From Acidobacteria subdivision 13 bacterium RH2 MAG17b (GTDB lineage: Bacteria; Acidobacteriota; Terriglobia; UBA7540), in assembly GCA_002197525.1 (NCBI GenBank), contig NFUN01000112.1, positions 1 to 34,032 of the forward strand: a DNA stretch of 34,032 bases, given 5' to 3'. Below the pieces are notes generated by a model, which saw only the letters and a program-made list of their open reading frames with translations, ran no database searches and had not been told where the DNA came from. Both the position numbers and the translations under genes were made by a program. Within the stretch, counting starts at the first letter, position 1. Every line of letters starts with the position of its first letter. This document shows positions 1 to 8,995 of this stretch, in pieces.

Positions 1-123
1 AGAGTCTGTGTGAAAACTGCGGCTGTAGCGGCGGGCTGCGACCGCCGGGCTTGATTTTTCAATAGCTTCGGCGCTCATAGAGCGCCGCACCAACTCAAAA
101 ACTGCAGTTGTCACACAGACTCT
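1..123. repeat. Element with 20-bp terminal inverted repeat
   Basis: The first 20 bases (AGAGTCTGTGTGAAAACTGC) pair with bases 104-123 with a single mismatch. Inside lie two smaller palindromes, one built on CGGCGG/CCGCCG with a CTGCGACC-like core (about 25-48) and one on GGCGCT/AGCGCC (about 70-87). It has no coding capacity. The left flank falls outside the window, so a target-site duplication cannot be tested. The layout (outer arms around inner GC-rich hairpins) matches the elements at 8057, 21212, 24993 and 25549, although the arm sequence is different. It lies upstream of the CDF gene. Confidence 0.75.
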
Positions 124-214
124 TTAGCCCCCACCCTCCCGGTCACCACGCCATGAGCTGCCGTTATGAACATCTCCGGCGTGAAACTCACCGCAACGCG
201 CATTGCTGATTTCC

Positions 215-1645
215 ATGACCGCTTTACTGGCTGAGCCACCGTCTGCATTTTCATCGCGGCAGAAGCAAGCTGTTGCGCTGAGCTCGCTGGCCGCGGCCGC
301 AGCGCTCGTCCTGCTGAAGACTGCGGTGGGAGCGCTAACCGGAAGCCTCGGCATTCTCTCCGAGGCCGCCCATTCCGGCCTTGACCTTGTCGCCGCGCTC
401 GTCACGTTTCTTTCCGTACGCCTCGCGGACAAGCCCGCGGACTCCTCCCACCCATTCGGCCACGGCAAGTTTGAGCAGCTTTCAGCGCTGATTGAAGCGG
501 GCTTGCTGCTCCTGACCTGCGGATGGATCGTGTTTGAGGCCGTCCGCCGCCTTCTCTTCAACCCCGTGCACGTGCGGCCGTCGGTATGGGCCTTCGTGGT
601 GATGGGAATCTCGATCGCCGTGGATGTGCTGCGGTCGCGCTCCCTCGCCGAAGCGGCGCGAAGGTACAAAAGCCAGGCGTTGGAGGCGGACGCGCTCCAC
701 TTTTCTACCGATATCTACGGCTCAAGCGCCGTCATTCTGGGTCTCGTACTGGTCCTGGCCGCCCATAAGTGGAACATGCCGTGGCTGCGGACCGCGGATC
801 CCGCTGCCGCTTTAGCCGTGGCCGCAATCACTATTTACATCAGCGCGCGGCTGGGGAAGAGGACGGTCGACGCCCTGGTGGATGCGGCGCCCTCCGGCAT
901 TCCCGGGCGGATTGAGAAGGCGATAGACGGCACTCCGGACGTCCTGCGCCCGGAGCGCATCCGGGTGCGACAGAGCGGCAACCGTCTTTTCGTAGACCTC
1001 CGGCTGACGCTGCGAAGCAACATCCCGCTTGAACACGCCCAGGCAGTGGAGGACCAAGTCGAGTCCCGCGTTCAGGAGCTGTATCCCGACGCGGATATTG
1101 TGATTCACTCGGCGCCTCAAAAACCGCTAGCGAGCGACCTGGTTGGAAAGATCAGGGCGGTGGCTCACCGTAGTGATTTTCAGATTCACGACGTGACCCC
1201 TTACGAGGTGCCAGGAGGAAGGGTGAATTTAAACCTCGACCTGGAGCTTGATCCGGCCCTGACGCTTGCCGCGGCGCACCGCAGGGCGACCGAACTAGAA
1301 AACGAAATCAAGCGCCAGGTTCCCGAAGTGAACGAGGTCAACATCCACATTGAACCAATGCTTAATCAGGTGGAGCCGGCGCGCGAGGCCGGCTGGCTCC
1401 GCGAAGGCATCGAAAAAAAGCTGCTGGCGATTGCTCGCGAAACACCGGGATTACTGGACTGCCACGATTTGGTGGCTCATCAGGTGGGGGACAACATTTT
1501 GGTGAGCGTCCACTGCACGCTCGAGCCGGATCTCCCGCTGGGGCGGGTCCACGACATCACCGAGGATTTGGAATTCAGGTTTCGCAAGGAATTCCCTCAG
1601 GTTATGAAAGTGAGCATCCACGCAGAGCCGCGCGAGGATGCGTGA
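215..1645 (+). CDS. Cation diffusion facilitator with three C-terminal domains
   Basis: Predicted proton-coupled divalent metal exporter of the inner membrane (CDF family, Zn/Fe/Co/Mn type). The N-terminal half (about residues 20-220) is a multi-spanning membrane domain. The two HxxxD metal-site pairs are visible: H53-D57 in HSGLD and H162-D166 in HFSTD. The loop HPFGHGKFE is typical of the family. The cytoplasmic half is unusual: three successive modules (about 228-300, 307-381, 394-472), each ending in a strand of the form V-x-I-H-x-x-P (IVIHSAP, VNIHIEP, VSIHAEP), look like repeated CDF dimerisation domains, where one is usual. That makes the protein about 476 residues against roughly 300 for common members. 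A TTG at 203 is in frame, but the ATG at 215 is preferred; no strong ribosome-binding site precedes either. Metal specificity cannot be read from the sequence. Confidence 0.9.
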   Translation: MTALLAEPPSAFSSRQKQAVALSSLAAAAALVLLKTAVGALTGSLGILSEAAHSGLDLVAALVTFLSVRLADKPADSSHPFGHGKFEQLSALIEAGLLLLTCGWIVFEAVRRLLFNPVHVRPSVWAFVVMGISIAVDVLRSRSLAEAARRYKSQALEADALHFSTDIYGSSAVILGLVLVLAAHKWNMPWLRTADPAAALAVAAITIYISARLGKRTVDALVDAAPSGIPGRIEKAIDGTPDVLRPERIRVRQSGNRLFVDLRLTLRSNIPLEHAQAVEDQVESRVQELYPDADIVIHSAPQKPLASDLVGKIRAVAHRSDFQIHDVTPYEVPGGRVNLNLDLELDPALTLAAAHRRATELENEIKRQVPEVNEVNIHIEPMLNQVEPAREAGWLREGIEKKLLAIARETPGLLDCHDLVAHQVGDNILVSVHCTLEPDLPLGRVHDITEDLEFRFRKEFPQVMKVSIHAEPREDA

Positions 1646-1652
1646 TCACTCG

Positions 1653-1667
1653 CAACCCTAAGGGTTG
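1653..1667. repeat. Small palindrome between convergent genes
   Basis: CAACCCT-A-AGGGTTG forms a 7-bp stem in the gap between the convergent CDF and skp genes. It could help termination of either transcript, but no T-run follows on either strand, so it is not a canonical intrinsic terminator. Confidence 0.3.
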
Positions 1668-1731
1668 GGAATGCTTGCATGTGTTTTGCGGATAGAAGCA
1701 AGGGTCCGCTCCGCGCCCTGACGTGTACCAG

Positions 1732-2322
1732 CTATTTGACTGGCTTAGCGCCTGCGGCGGCGGCATCGGCTTTTACGGGATACGTTTTGTTATAAAGAGC
1801 GACGATATCCTCGGTTATATCCACCGCTTTAGAAACATAATACACGGGAACCTGCTGATCGCCGAGCACGAGTGCGAAGTGGTGCTCCGGGGCGTATTGG
1901 CCTATAAGTTTCACCATCTTCTGGCCGATTTGGCGAACAGCTTCTTGCGTATCCGCTTGATAGTCAGCTTGGGCGTCGTCTTGAGCCTCTTTGAAATGGC
2001 GCTGCTTCTGGTCGAGCTCACGCGTCAGATCGTAGCGTTCCTGATCGCTGAGCATGGTGCTTTGGTTCTGCAGTTTGTCCTGTAAGGCTGTGATATCTTT
2101 TCCCTGCTGCTGCAGACTCTGTTGCCGGGGAGCGTACTTTTTCTGCAGGTCCGAAAGCATCTTCTTGCCGTCGTTCGTTTCTCCGATAGCCTGCTGGATG
2201 TTGATCACCGCTATCTTTTCTGGAACATCATCCGCAGTCTTGGTTTGCGCCGGCAGTAGGGCGGGCGAAACCATCAAGTACGTCAGAAAAATGATGATGA
2301 GGTTATGGTTAAAGCGTTTCAT
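1732..2322 (-). CDS. skp: OmpH/Skp-family periplasmic chaperone
   Basis: Periplasmic holdase that carries unfolded outer-membrane proteins toward the BAM complex. The 196-residue protein starts with a signal peptide (MKRFNHN, then a hydrophobic run to about residue 26, cleavage near ALLPAQT). After it comes the family opening strand KIAVINIQQAI and a long charged, glutamine-rich coiled-coil stretch (about 58-130) that would form the tentacle arms. The C-terminal strand YYVSKAVDITEDIVALYNKTYP is typical. The ATG at 2322 is preferred over the longer frame from 2364 because AAGGA lies 8 nt upstream and the signal peptide then begins correctly. It follows bamA on the same strand after 63 nt, the classical bamA-skp order, so co-transcription is likely. 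Confidence 0.9.
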   Translation of the reverse strand: MKRFNHNLIIIFLTYLMVSPALLPAQTKTADDVPEKIAVINIQQAIGETNDGKKMLSDLQKKYAPRQQSLQQQGKDITALQDKLQNQSTMLSDQERYDLTRELDQKQRHFKEAQDDAQADYQADTQEAVRQIGQKMVKLIGQYAPEHHFALVLGDQQVPVYYVSKAVDITEDIVALYNKTYPVKADAAAAGAKPVK

Positions 2323-2385
2323 GCGGAGTCCTTTATCCTCCTTCCAAACACAAGATAATACCATGGCTGGGGCGCTCGCGCAGCG

Positions 2386-5300
2386 CTAAAACGCCTGCGA
2401 CACCGTGAAACCGGCAAGGCCGTGCGGCTCCGAAAAAAGCTGCCTTTCGAAGAAAGGCAGCGCTGCGTCATAGGTAGCGACGTTCGGGAACAGCGACTGG
2501 GGCGGCAATTCCTGTGGCGGAGTCGCGTACACGTTTCTCAGGCGGAGCCAGTTGTATCCGTAATAGATCTCGATCGGCGCATGAATTACCGGCAAGTTCA
2601 TCTCAAGAGCCAGGCCGGTGGAGCTGCGCGGGTAGAAATTCAAGCCTGAAATCGGCTGCAGATGGTTTGTCGGGACGGAAAAGTAAGGGTACTGGCTCGT
2701 TATGCTTGAGAGCGCGTTGGGTTGCAGTCTGAGCTGGCCGGGGCGGAGGATGAAAGCGTCCCCGATGTCGAGGAAATAGGCGAGTGTTACTGGGCCGGCG
2801 ATCGGAACGCGGTACTCGAAATTCCCCAGTACCTCAGTGTCACCGCCAGGCACTTCGACGGTGTTATACGGGAAGCTGGTAAATGAGCCGCAAGTCCCTG
2901 GTTGTCTTATTCCGTTTGATCCCACCGCCAGAATCTGATTTCCTGCGCTGTCGCGATTGCAAACCTGGCCGATCGTGGGGAAGAAGATCACCGGGCTGAT
3001 GCTGTACATGTTGAATCCCCGAATGTCGTATTGGCCTCCCATGTAAAAGCGGGAATAAGGGGGCGGCACCTTTCCACCGTATCCGGTAATAGTCTCGGCC
3101 AGGAAATGAAATGCCAGGGTGTTCCGGTTATGGTTAATCGGACGATAGTATTTCATTTCGATAGAAGGCGTGATGGTGTTGACGTTGCCGCCTAGCACGC
3201 TACCCGAAAAACCCAGCGACGCCGCAATGTATTTGCCGTGATGCGGGCTCATCGGGTTATCCACATTGTTGTAAGAGTACGTGGGCGTGATGCTGCTTTG
3301 GGTGATTCCCTGAAGTTGGTTGGGTCCGGCGAACTGGCCGTAAGCCAAAGAGTCGAACAGGCTCTGCGACGCGGCGCTGAAAGTTTGAACGGTGCTAACC
3401 TGATACTCGTAGCTGATGCCGACCTGGCCGAACGAGCGGCGGAGAGGATACTGGGCAAAAACCGTGAAACCCTTGGAATTTTGCTGGAAGTTCTGGAAGT
3501 ATGATTGGCCGAAAGCCGTATTCTGGAGACCGCTCAGGTTTACGCCGTTCAGGGCTCCATACTGCTGCAGAGCATCAAAGTGGTAGTCGTTGATGAAAAC
3601 GGTGAAACCAGCCGTGATTGGACGATTGAAGAGATATGGTTCCGTGAAACCCAGCGTGGCATTGGTGACGAAAGTGCCAACTTGGCCGCCAATGCTCAGG
3701 GTATCGCCCAAGCCCAGGAAATTGTGCGTGGCGTAATTGGCGCCGACGAAATTACCGTAGAGGCCGCTGATGCCTCCCGAAAAGCCGATGGAATTGCGGC
3801 CTTTTTCCTTAAGGTTCACGTTCAGATCGACGGTGTGATTTTTATTGTTCTGGACTACCTCATAGCGGTTCTTCTTGATGGGATCGAAGTAGCCGAGTTG
3901 ATTGATGCGGTAAATGCTCACCTTCCACAGGGCGGTGTTGAAGACGCTGCCTTCGTCAAGGAGCAGTTGGCGCCGGATGACCTTGTCGCGAGTCTTGGCA
4001 TTGCCCGCGAAATTAATGCGGTGAACGAAGTACTGTTGCTCTTCGTCAAAGTCGAGCGCCAGGTTGATGATGTGCCGTTTGCGGTCCGGTTCGATGTCGG
4101 GATTGGCGGTGAAGTTGATGTATCCGTATTCGCCGTACAGTCTGGTGTAATTCTTGAGGGCGTCCCGCACTTTGGTAAGGTTGAAAACATCTCCCGGTTT
4201 CATCTGCAGTACGGGGGCCAGTTGCTGCCCATTGAAAAGATGGTTGCCCCGGATTACGAACTTCCCCAGGTGGTACTGCGCGCCCTCTTCGATGGGAATG
4301 GTGACGTCCACACGCTTGCCGCGCCCTCGCCCGAGAAAAATGAACGGCAGAGGCGGATGCGTATCGACGGTCTTCGTGATGGGCTCCTCAGGGAGAGCGA
4401 AGAAATAGCCATGGGCCTGGTAAAGCTCGCGGATCTTTTCGAGGTCCGCGTCGAGCTTGTCTTTATTGTAGGTGCGGTGAAAAATCCAGAACCAAGGCGG
4501 AAGCCCGATGGGCTTCGAATACTTCATAGCCATGATCAGCGTGGAGTTGCTGAAGACCGTATTCCCTTTGAAGCGAATGTTTCCGACCTTTACCTTCGGA
4601 CCCTCAACCACAACGAAGGTCAGCGCCACCGAATCAGGCGGGATGTCCCGTGTGCGCGCCCGCACGGTGGCAAACTGTCTGCCGTTCTCCGAAAGCATTT
4701 CTTCAATCACCACTTCGGCGCGTTTCACCACCACGGGGTCGTACATGGACATGATGGATAGGCCCACTTTTTCATGCCGGAAGCGGTCCATCACGTCTGA
4801 CTCGCTTACTGAGCCCATCCCCTTGTAATCGATGCTCCGGATGAGCTTCTTTTCACGCACGTAGAACGTGAGTATCTTACCGTGCTTGCCATCCGAGGCG
4901 ACCAGGCGGATATCGTCGAAGTAGTGGGTGTTCCAAAGCGCCATAAAGTCGCGCTCAAGGGTGTTGACGTTGTAAACGTCACCGGGATGGGTGAAGATGC
5001 GCGCCTGCAAAGTGGATGAAGGAATGCGGCGGTTGCCGCGGAAGATGATCGCTTCGACCAACACTTGTTTGGCCGCCGCCGGGCCGCCCGGTTTTGTCTG
5101 GGAGGGGGTGGGCGCGATGCCTGGCGCCTGAAGCTGGATTTGGCCTGCCGGAGCCTGTTGGGCCGGCGAAGTGGAAGGGGCCGTGCCCGGATTTTCAAGC
5201 TGTAGCTTGCCCCCTGAGGGAGCCTGCTGAGGCGGTTTTTTTTTGGCGGTATTCTGCGATGGGGAAGCCGGCAACGGTTTGGGTGATCCGCTCTGCTGTG

Positions 5301-5430
5301 CTGCGAGCTGCTCCCCTAAAAGGAGGCACGCCGCCCAGCACGCCAGAATACATGACAACCCGCAAATCCGCCTTCTGAACGGCCGCCCCGATGGAATTGA
5401 AAGACGCAGCGCTCCCCCTTTATCCCGCAT
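2386..5430 (-). CDS. bamA: Outer membrane protein assembly factor BamA
   Basis: Omp85 protein that folds beta-barrels into the outer membrane. It has 1014 residues, longer than the roughly 800 of E. coli BamA. A positively charged N-terminus and hydrophobic signal segment (to about residue 45) lead into a low-complexity Pro/Gln-rich linker (about 46-122) with two imperfect copies of an AP-x-G-x-x-QL-x-x-PG-x-AP unit. POTRA domains follow from about residue 125 (first one VEAIIFRGNRRIPSSTL) to about 540, then a C-terminal barrel. The barrel contains the conserved IRGF motif and ends in phenylalanine (FTVSQAF), the usual beta-signal. After IRGF there is a loop with two cysteines, as in loop 6 of E. 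coli BamA. The only in-frame start, at 5430, has AGGA about 10 nt upstream. It lies between clpC and skp on the same strand. Confidence 0.95.
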   Translation of the reverse strand: MRDKGGALRLSIPSGRPFRRRICGLSCILACWAACLLLGEQLAAQQSGSPKPLPASPSQNTAKKKPPQQAPSGGKLQLENPGTAPSTSPAQQAPAGQIQLQAPGIAPTPSQTKPGGPAAAKQVLVEAIIFRGNRRIPSSTLQARIFTHPGDVYNVNTLERDFMALWNTHYFDDIRLVASDGKHGKILTFYVREKKLIRSIDYKGMGSVSESDVMDRFRHEKVGLSIMSMYDPVVVKRAEVVIEEMLSENGRQFATVRARTRDIPPDSVALTFVVVEGPKVKVGNIRFKGNTVFSNSTLIMAMKYSKPIGLPPWFWIFHRTYNKDKLDADLEKIRELYQAHGYFFALPEEPITKTVDTHPPLPFIFLGRGRGKRVDVTIPIEEGAQYHLGKFVIRGNHLFNGQQLAPVLQMKPGDVFNLTKVRDALKNYTRLYGEYGYINFTANPDIEPDRKRHIINLALDFDEEQQYFVHRINFAGNAKTRDKVIRRQLLLDEGSVFNTALWKVSIYRINQLGYFDPIKKNRYEVVQNNKNHTVDLNVNLKEKGRNSIGFSGGISGLYGNFVGANYATHNFLGLGDTLSIGGQVGTFVTNATLGFTEPYLFNRPITAGFTVFINDYHFDALQQYGALNGVNLSGLQNTAFGQSYFQNFQQNSKGFTVFAQYPLRRSFGQVGISYEYQVSTVQTFSAASQSLFDSLAYGQFAGPNQLQGITQSSITPTYSYNNVDNPMSPHHGKYIAASLGFSGSVLGGNVNTITPSIEMKYYRPINHNRNTLAFHFLAETITGYGGKVPPPYSRFYMGGQYDIRGFNMYSISPVIFFPTIGQVCNRDSAGNQILAVGSNGIRQPGTCGSFTSFPYNTVEVPGGDTEVLGNFEYRVPIAGPVTLAYFLDIGDAFILRPGQLRLQPNALSSITSQYPYFSVPTNHLQPISGLNFYPRSSTGLALEMNLPVIHAPIEIYYGYNWLRLRNVYATPPQELPPQSLFPNVATYDAALPFFERQLFSEPHGLAGFTVSQAF

Positions 5431-5452
5431 TGTTAAGAATCCTACGGAACCG

Positions 5453-5469
5453 GCCGGAATAATTCCGGC
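5453..5469. repeat. 17-nt palindrome upstream of bamA
   Basis: GCCGGAAT-A-ATTCCGGC is a perfect palindrome with a one-base centre, 22 nt upstream of the bamA start and about 105 nt downstream of the clpC stop. It could be an operator or an mRNA hairpin in the bamA leader. No T-run follows, so a terminator is unlikely. Confidence 0.4.
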
Positions 5470-5573
5470 TGCAAAACTTACATCTTATATGAAAGTCGCC
5501 TTCTTTGGGAGTCGTCCGGTTATATTCAATCTCGACAGGTCACACGCAGATCGATCAACTCCGGTGGAAAGAC

Positions 5574-8012
5574 TCAATGGGAAAGCGGTGTGGCGGTAAC
5601 CAGGCTATCGTTCACCGGCCGGTAATAGAGACCTTCGCTGCCTACAATCACTTCGAGCACTGCCGGCGTTTGAATTTCACCCTGAATGAGCGCCTCTGAC
5701 AAAGGATCTTCAAGGTGCTTTTGCAGGGCGCGGCGAAGCGGCCTGGCCCCGTAGGAACGATCTGTGCATGTTTTTTCTAAAATCCATCGACCAGCCTCTG
5801 CAGACAGATTGATCGAGATATTCTTCTGGGCCAAGTGAATGTTCACATTCGCTACCATCAGATCGATAATTTGCAGCAGGTCGTCTTCGGACAGCGCATT
5901 GAAGATAATGACTTCGTCGAGCCGGTTTAGAAACTCGGGATTAAACAACCGCTTCACCTCGCTCATCACGAGGTTCTCGATCTTTTTATCGGTCAACTCA
6001 TCATTGGCAGACTGGAATCCAAGATGGCTCCGGCGCTCGAGGTGCCGCGCCCCGATATTCGACGTCATGATGATAATCGTGTTTTTGAAGTCGACGGTGT
6101 TGCCCAGCCCGTCTGTTAACTGCCCGTCTTCAAAGACCTGTAGCAGAATGTTGAAAACATCCGGATGAGCCTTTTCAATTTCGTCCAACAGGATCACCGA
6201 ATACGGTGCCCGCCGGACCCGCTCTGTAAGCTGGCCGCCCTCTTCATAACCCACGTATCCTGGCGGAGAACCAATCAGTTTGGATACCGAATGCTTCTCC
6301 ATGAATTCGGACATGTCGAAGCGGATCAAAGACCGCTCGCTGCCAAATAGAAACGCCGCCAATGTCCGGGCTGCCTCTGTTTTTCCCACTCCCGTAGGTC
6401 CCAGGAACAGAAACGAGCCCACCGGGCGGCCAGGAGCCTTCAGTCCTGCGCGCGAGCGCCGGATGGCGCGAGAGAGGGCGGATATCGCCTTGTCCTGGCT
6501 GATCACGCGCCGGTGCAGCTCTTCCTCCATTCGCAGAAGCTTGGACATTTCCTCTTCTTTGATGGATGTGACTGGCACTCCCGTCCAGCGCGCAACCACC
6601 TCTTCAATGTCCGCTTCCTTTACTTCACCCGTTGCAGTCTCGTCGATGTTGTATTTCTCGCGCAGCAGGCGTAGATTCTCCCGCTCTTTGCGCTCTTCAT
6701 CCGAGTAGAACCGGGCCTTTTCGAACTCGTGGTTGGCGATCGCCGCTTCCATGCGGTGGACGACGAACTTGATGCGCTTCTGGGCGTCCACCATCTCCTC
6801 GGGCAGGCTGCTTTGGTGCAGCTTCACCCGCGCTCCCGCCTCGTCGATCAGGTCTACAGCCTTGTCGGGCAGAAAGCGGTCCGGAATGTAGCGGCTGGAA
6901 TAGTAAACCGATGACCGGATGGCTTCGTCCGTATAGGTGACAGCGTGAAATTTTTCGTAACGCTCCTTGATTCCGAACAGAACCTTGATGGCGTCGTTCT
7001 CGGAAGGCGGAGGCACCTTCACGGACTGGAAGCGCCGCTCGAGCGAGCGGTCCCTTTCAATCGACTTGCGATACTCTCCGGGGGTGGTGGCTCCGATGCA
7101 CTGGATTTCGCCGCGCGAAAGTGCGGGCTTGAGGATGTTGGCCGCGTCGAGCGAGCCTTCAGCCGATCCAGCTCCGACCAAGGTGTGAAGCTCGTCAATG
7201 AAAATGACGGCGTTCTGCGCTTCCATCAGCTCCTTCATGATGGTTTTCAGGCGCTCTTCGAACTGGCCACGGTACTTGGTGCCCGCGACGATCAGCGAAA
7301 GGTCAAGCGCAAGTATGCGTTTGTCCGCCAGGAACGAAGGAACGTTCCCGTCGGAGATCCGTTGCGCCAAGCCTTCAACGATGGCCGTTTTGCCAACGCC
7401 GGGCTCGCCGATGAGCACAGGATTGTTCTTGGTTCGGCGGCACAGAATCTCGACCACGCGCTCCAGCTCGTTTTCGCGTCCGACCAGCGGGTCCAACTGG
7501 TTTTCAAGCGCCGCCTGGGTAAGATCACGGCTGAATTCCGCCAAAAGGGAAGTTTCTTTCGGACGATTGGAGGAAACTTTTTCGCTCTGGGCCCGGCTAA
7601 GCTCCTCACGCAGCGCAGAGAGCCGCAGGCCGCGCTCGTGCAGGATTTCCGCCGCAAACGATTTCTCCTCGCGCAGCAAGCCCATCAGCAGGTGTTCGGT
7701 GCCGATATGCTTGTGAGAGAGGCGCTCCGCCTCCTCCGCCGCATAGGCGAGCACCCGTTTGCATTCCTGGCTCAAAGGCAAATCAACCGAGGTTGATACC
7801 TTTTCGCGAATCGTAGTTCTTCCCTCGATTTGCTTGCGGATAGATTCGATGGAGGTGTGAGACCGCAGGAAGCGGTTGGTGAGGGCTTTATCTTCCCGCA
7901 GCAGGCCGAGCAGCAGGTGTTCCGTTTCAATGTAACTACTTCCGAACTGGCTCGCCTCGTAGCGCGCGAAAAAGATGACTCGACGGGCCTTTTCGGTGTA
8001 TTTCTCGAACAT
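5574..8012 (-). CDS. clpC: ATP-dependent Clp protease ATPase subunit ClpC
   Basis: AAA+ unfoldase that feeds substrates to ClpP; 812 residues, normal for ClpC. The order is: Clp-N double repeat (1-140), first AAA+ module with Walker A GEPGVGKT (202-209) and Walker B FIDELH (271-276), a UVR-type middle segment (about 415-450, [17 protein letters not shown]), second AAA+ module with Walker A GPTGVGKT (538-545), and a C-terminal D2-small domain. The UVR-like middle region and Clp-N separate it from ClpA and ClpB. The ATG at 8012 is preceded by GAGGTGAGG at a good distance. It lies downstream of lolC/E-lolD and upstream of bamA; the 180-nt gap to lolD contains a mobile element, so it may depend on read-through or on a promoter near the element. 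No ctsR, mcsA or mcsB neighbour is present. Confidence 0.95.
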   Translation of the reverse strand: MFEKYTEKARRVIFFARYEASQFGSSYIETEHLLLGLLREDKALTNRFLRSHTSIESIRKQIEGRTTIREKVSTSVDLPLSQECKRVLAYAAEEAERLSHKHIGTEHLLMGLLREEKSFAAEILHERGLRLSALREELSRAQSEKVSSNRPKETSLLAEFSRDLTQAALENQLDPLVGRENELERVVEILCRRTKNNPVLIGEPGVGKTAIVEGLAQRISDGNVPSFLADKRILALDLSLIVAGTKYRGQFEERLKTIMKELMEAQNAVIFIDELHTLVGAGSAEGSLDAANILKPALSRGEIQCIGATTPGEYRKSIERDRSLERRFQSVKVPPPSENDAIKVLFGIKERYEKFHAVTYTDEAIRSSVYYSSRYIPDRFLPDKAVDLIDEAGARVKLHQSSLPEEMVDAQKRIKFVVHRMEAAIANHEFEKARFYSDEERKERENLRLLREKYNIDETATGEVKEADIEEVVARWTGVPVTSIKEEEMSKLLRMEEELHRRVISQDKAISALSRAIRRSRAGLKAPGRPVGSFLFLGPTGVGKTEAARTLAAFLFGSERSLIRFDMSEFMEKHSVSKLIGSPPGYVGYEEGGQLTERVRRAPYSVILLDEIEKAHPDVFNILLQVFEDGQLTDGLGNTVDFKNTIIIMTSNIGARHLERRSHLGFQSANDELTDKKIENLVMSEVKRLFNPEFLNRLDEVIIFNALSEDDLLQIIDLMVANVNIHLAQKNISINLSAEAGRWILEKTCTDRSYGARPLRRALQKHLEDPLSEALIQGEIQTPAVLEVIVGSEGLYYRPVNDSLVTATPLSH

Positions 8013-8048
8013 CGCCCCTCACCTCTCCCAAGCCTGTGCAAGTTGTCG

Positions 8049-8165
8049 AGGGCCGGGGTAGTGACTCAGTTTGCCGTAGTGCCGACCTGAAGGTCGGCAT
8101 TTTGAAGGCTGTGCCGGGCTGAAGCCCGGCGCTACACAACCAAAATGAGTCACTACCAGGGCCGG
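8049..8165. mobile_element. MITE-like element with 8-bp target duplication
   Basis: Bases 8057-8157 form a 101-bp non-coding element bounded by a perfect 12-bp terminal inverted repeat (GGTAGTGACTCA at 8057-8068, its complement at 8146-8157), extendable to 17 bp with one mismatch. It is flanked on both sides by the identical octamer AGGGCCGG (8049-8056 and 8158-8165), the signature of a target-site duplication. Inside are two 7-bp hairpins with identical TGAA loops: GCCGACC-TGAA-GGTCGGC (8081-8098) and GCCGGGC-TGAA-GCCCGGC (8113-8130), followed by GCTAC. There is no transposase, so movement would need an enzyme acting in trans. It separates lolD from clpC. Confidence 0.75.
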
Positions 8166-8192
8166 AAGACCCCTTTGCTTCATATGCTTTCT

Positions 8193-8879
8193 TCAGTGCG
8201 CTCCAGGAAGAACGGTTTCAACCAGCTTGCCTTTTGACAGGCGCAGGGCGCGATTAGCTTTTTGCGCCAGCTCCATATTGTGTGTTGCGAGCACCGAGGT
8301 TAGCCCATGGTCCCGGTGCAACTTCCCGAGCAATGCGAAAACCCGGCCGGCCGACACGGCGTCCAGATTTCCCGTCGGCTCGTCGGCCAATAACAGCGAA
8401 GGGTTGTTGATGAGGGCGCGCGCCAAAGCGACGCGCTGCTGCTCGCCTCCTGAAATCTCTCCCACTCGCCGGTCCATGGCGTGAGACAATCCCACTTCCG
8501 CCAGAAGTTCTTCGGCCCTGGCGCGGGCATCCCGGAAACTGCCGCCGCCGATCAGGTTCGGCATCATGACATTTTCAGCAGCGCTGAATTCTGGTAGGAG
8601 ATAGTGCATCTGCCACACAAACCCGATTCGTTTGTTCCGGTAATCGGAGCGCTGACGCTCGCTAAATTCGCCAACCCTTTCCGTTAAAAAGTATACCTCA
8701 CCGCGCGTTGGAGTGTCCAGCGCGGCCAGGATATGAAGCAGCGTCGTCTTGCCTGTTCCGGATTCTCCCACAAGCGCCACAAACTCTCCGGTGTGGATCT
8801 CAAAATTCAAGTCCTCGAACACGGCGACCTCGTCTTCACCGGAGCGGTAAATCTTAGTCAGATTTTCGACGCGGATCAT
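8193..8879 (-). CDS. lolD: Lipoprotein-release ABC transporter ATPase LolD
   Basis: ATPase of the LolCDE complex, which extracts lipoproteins from the inner membrane for delivery to the outer membrane. The 228-residue protein has Walker [10 protein letters not shown] (38-46), the signature SGGEQ (143-147), Walker B with [12 protein letters not shown] (162-173) and the H-loop LATHN. LolD/MacB-type features include NVMMPNL and the DEPTGNLD run. The ATG at 8879 has AGGAG 5 nt upstream and gives the usual [11 protein letters not shown] start; a longer frame reaches 8972 but adds no family sequence. It lies 116 nt downstream of its permease gene on the same strand, so the pair should be one operon. 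Confidence 0.93.
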   Translation of the reverse strand: MIRVENLTKIYRSGEDEVAVFEDLNFEIHTGEFVALVGESGTGKTTLLHILAALDTPTRGEVYFLTERVGEFSERQRSDYRNKRIGFVWQMHYLLPEFSAAENVMMPNLIGGGSFRDARARAEELLAEVGLSHAMDRRVGEISGGEQQRVALARALINNPSLLLADEPTGNLDAVSAGRVFALLGKLHRDHGLTSVLATHNMELAQKANRALRLSKGKLVETVLPGAH

Positions 8880-8995
8880 GAAACTCCTAGTGAAACAAGC
8901 TCTCGCTCGCTGCTCTCGCTCGAATGCCGCGAGAGGCGGGGCCGCGCCGCTTAACCAACCGCCATTCGACAATCGCCGCTAACGTAGAAGCGGTA

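Noticed and set aside
3505-4761. 418-codon open frame on the plus strand opposite bamA
   Set aside because: It is a shadow of bamA: no family motifs, and the opposite frame is a clear full-length BamA.
6945-7796. 283-codon open frame opposite clpC
   Set aside because: Lies wholly within clpC; the translated text shows no recognisable domain and no start signal.
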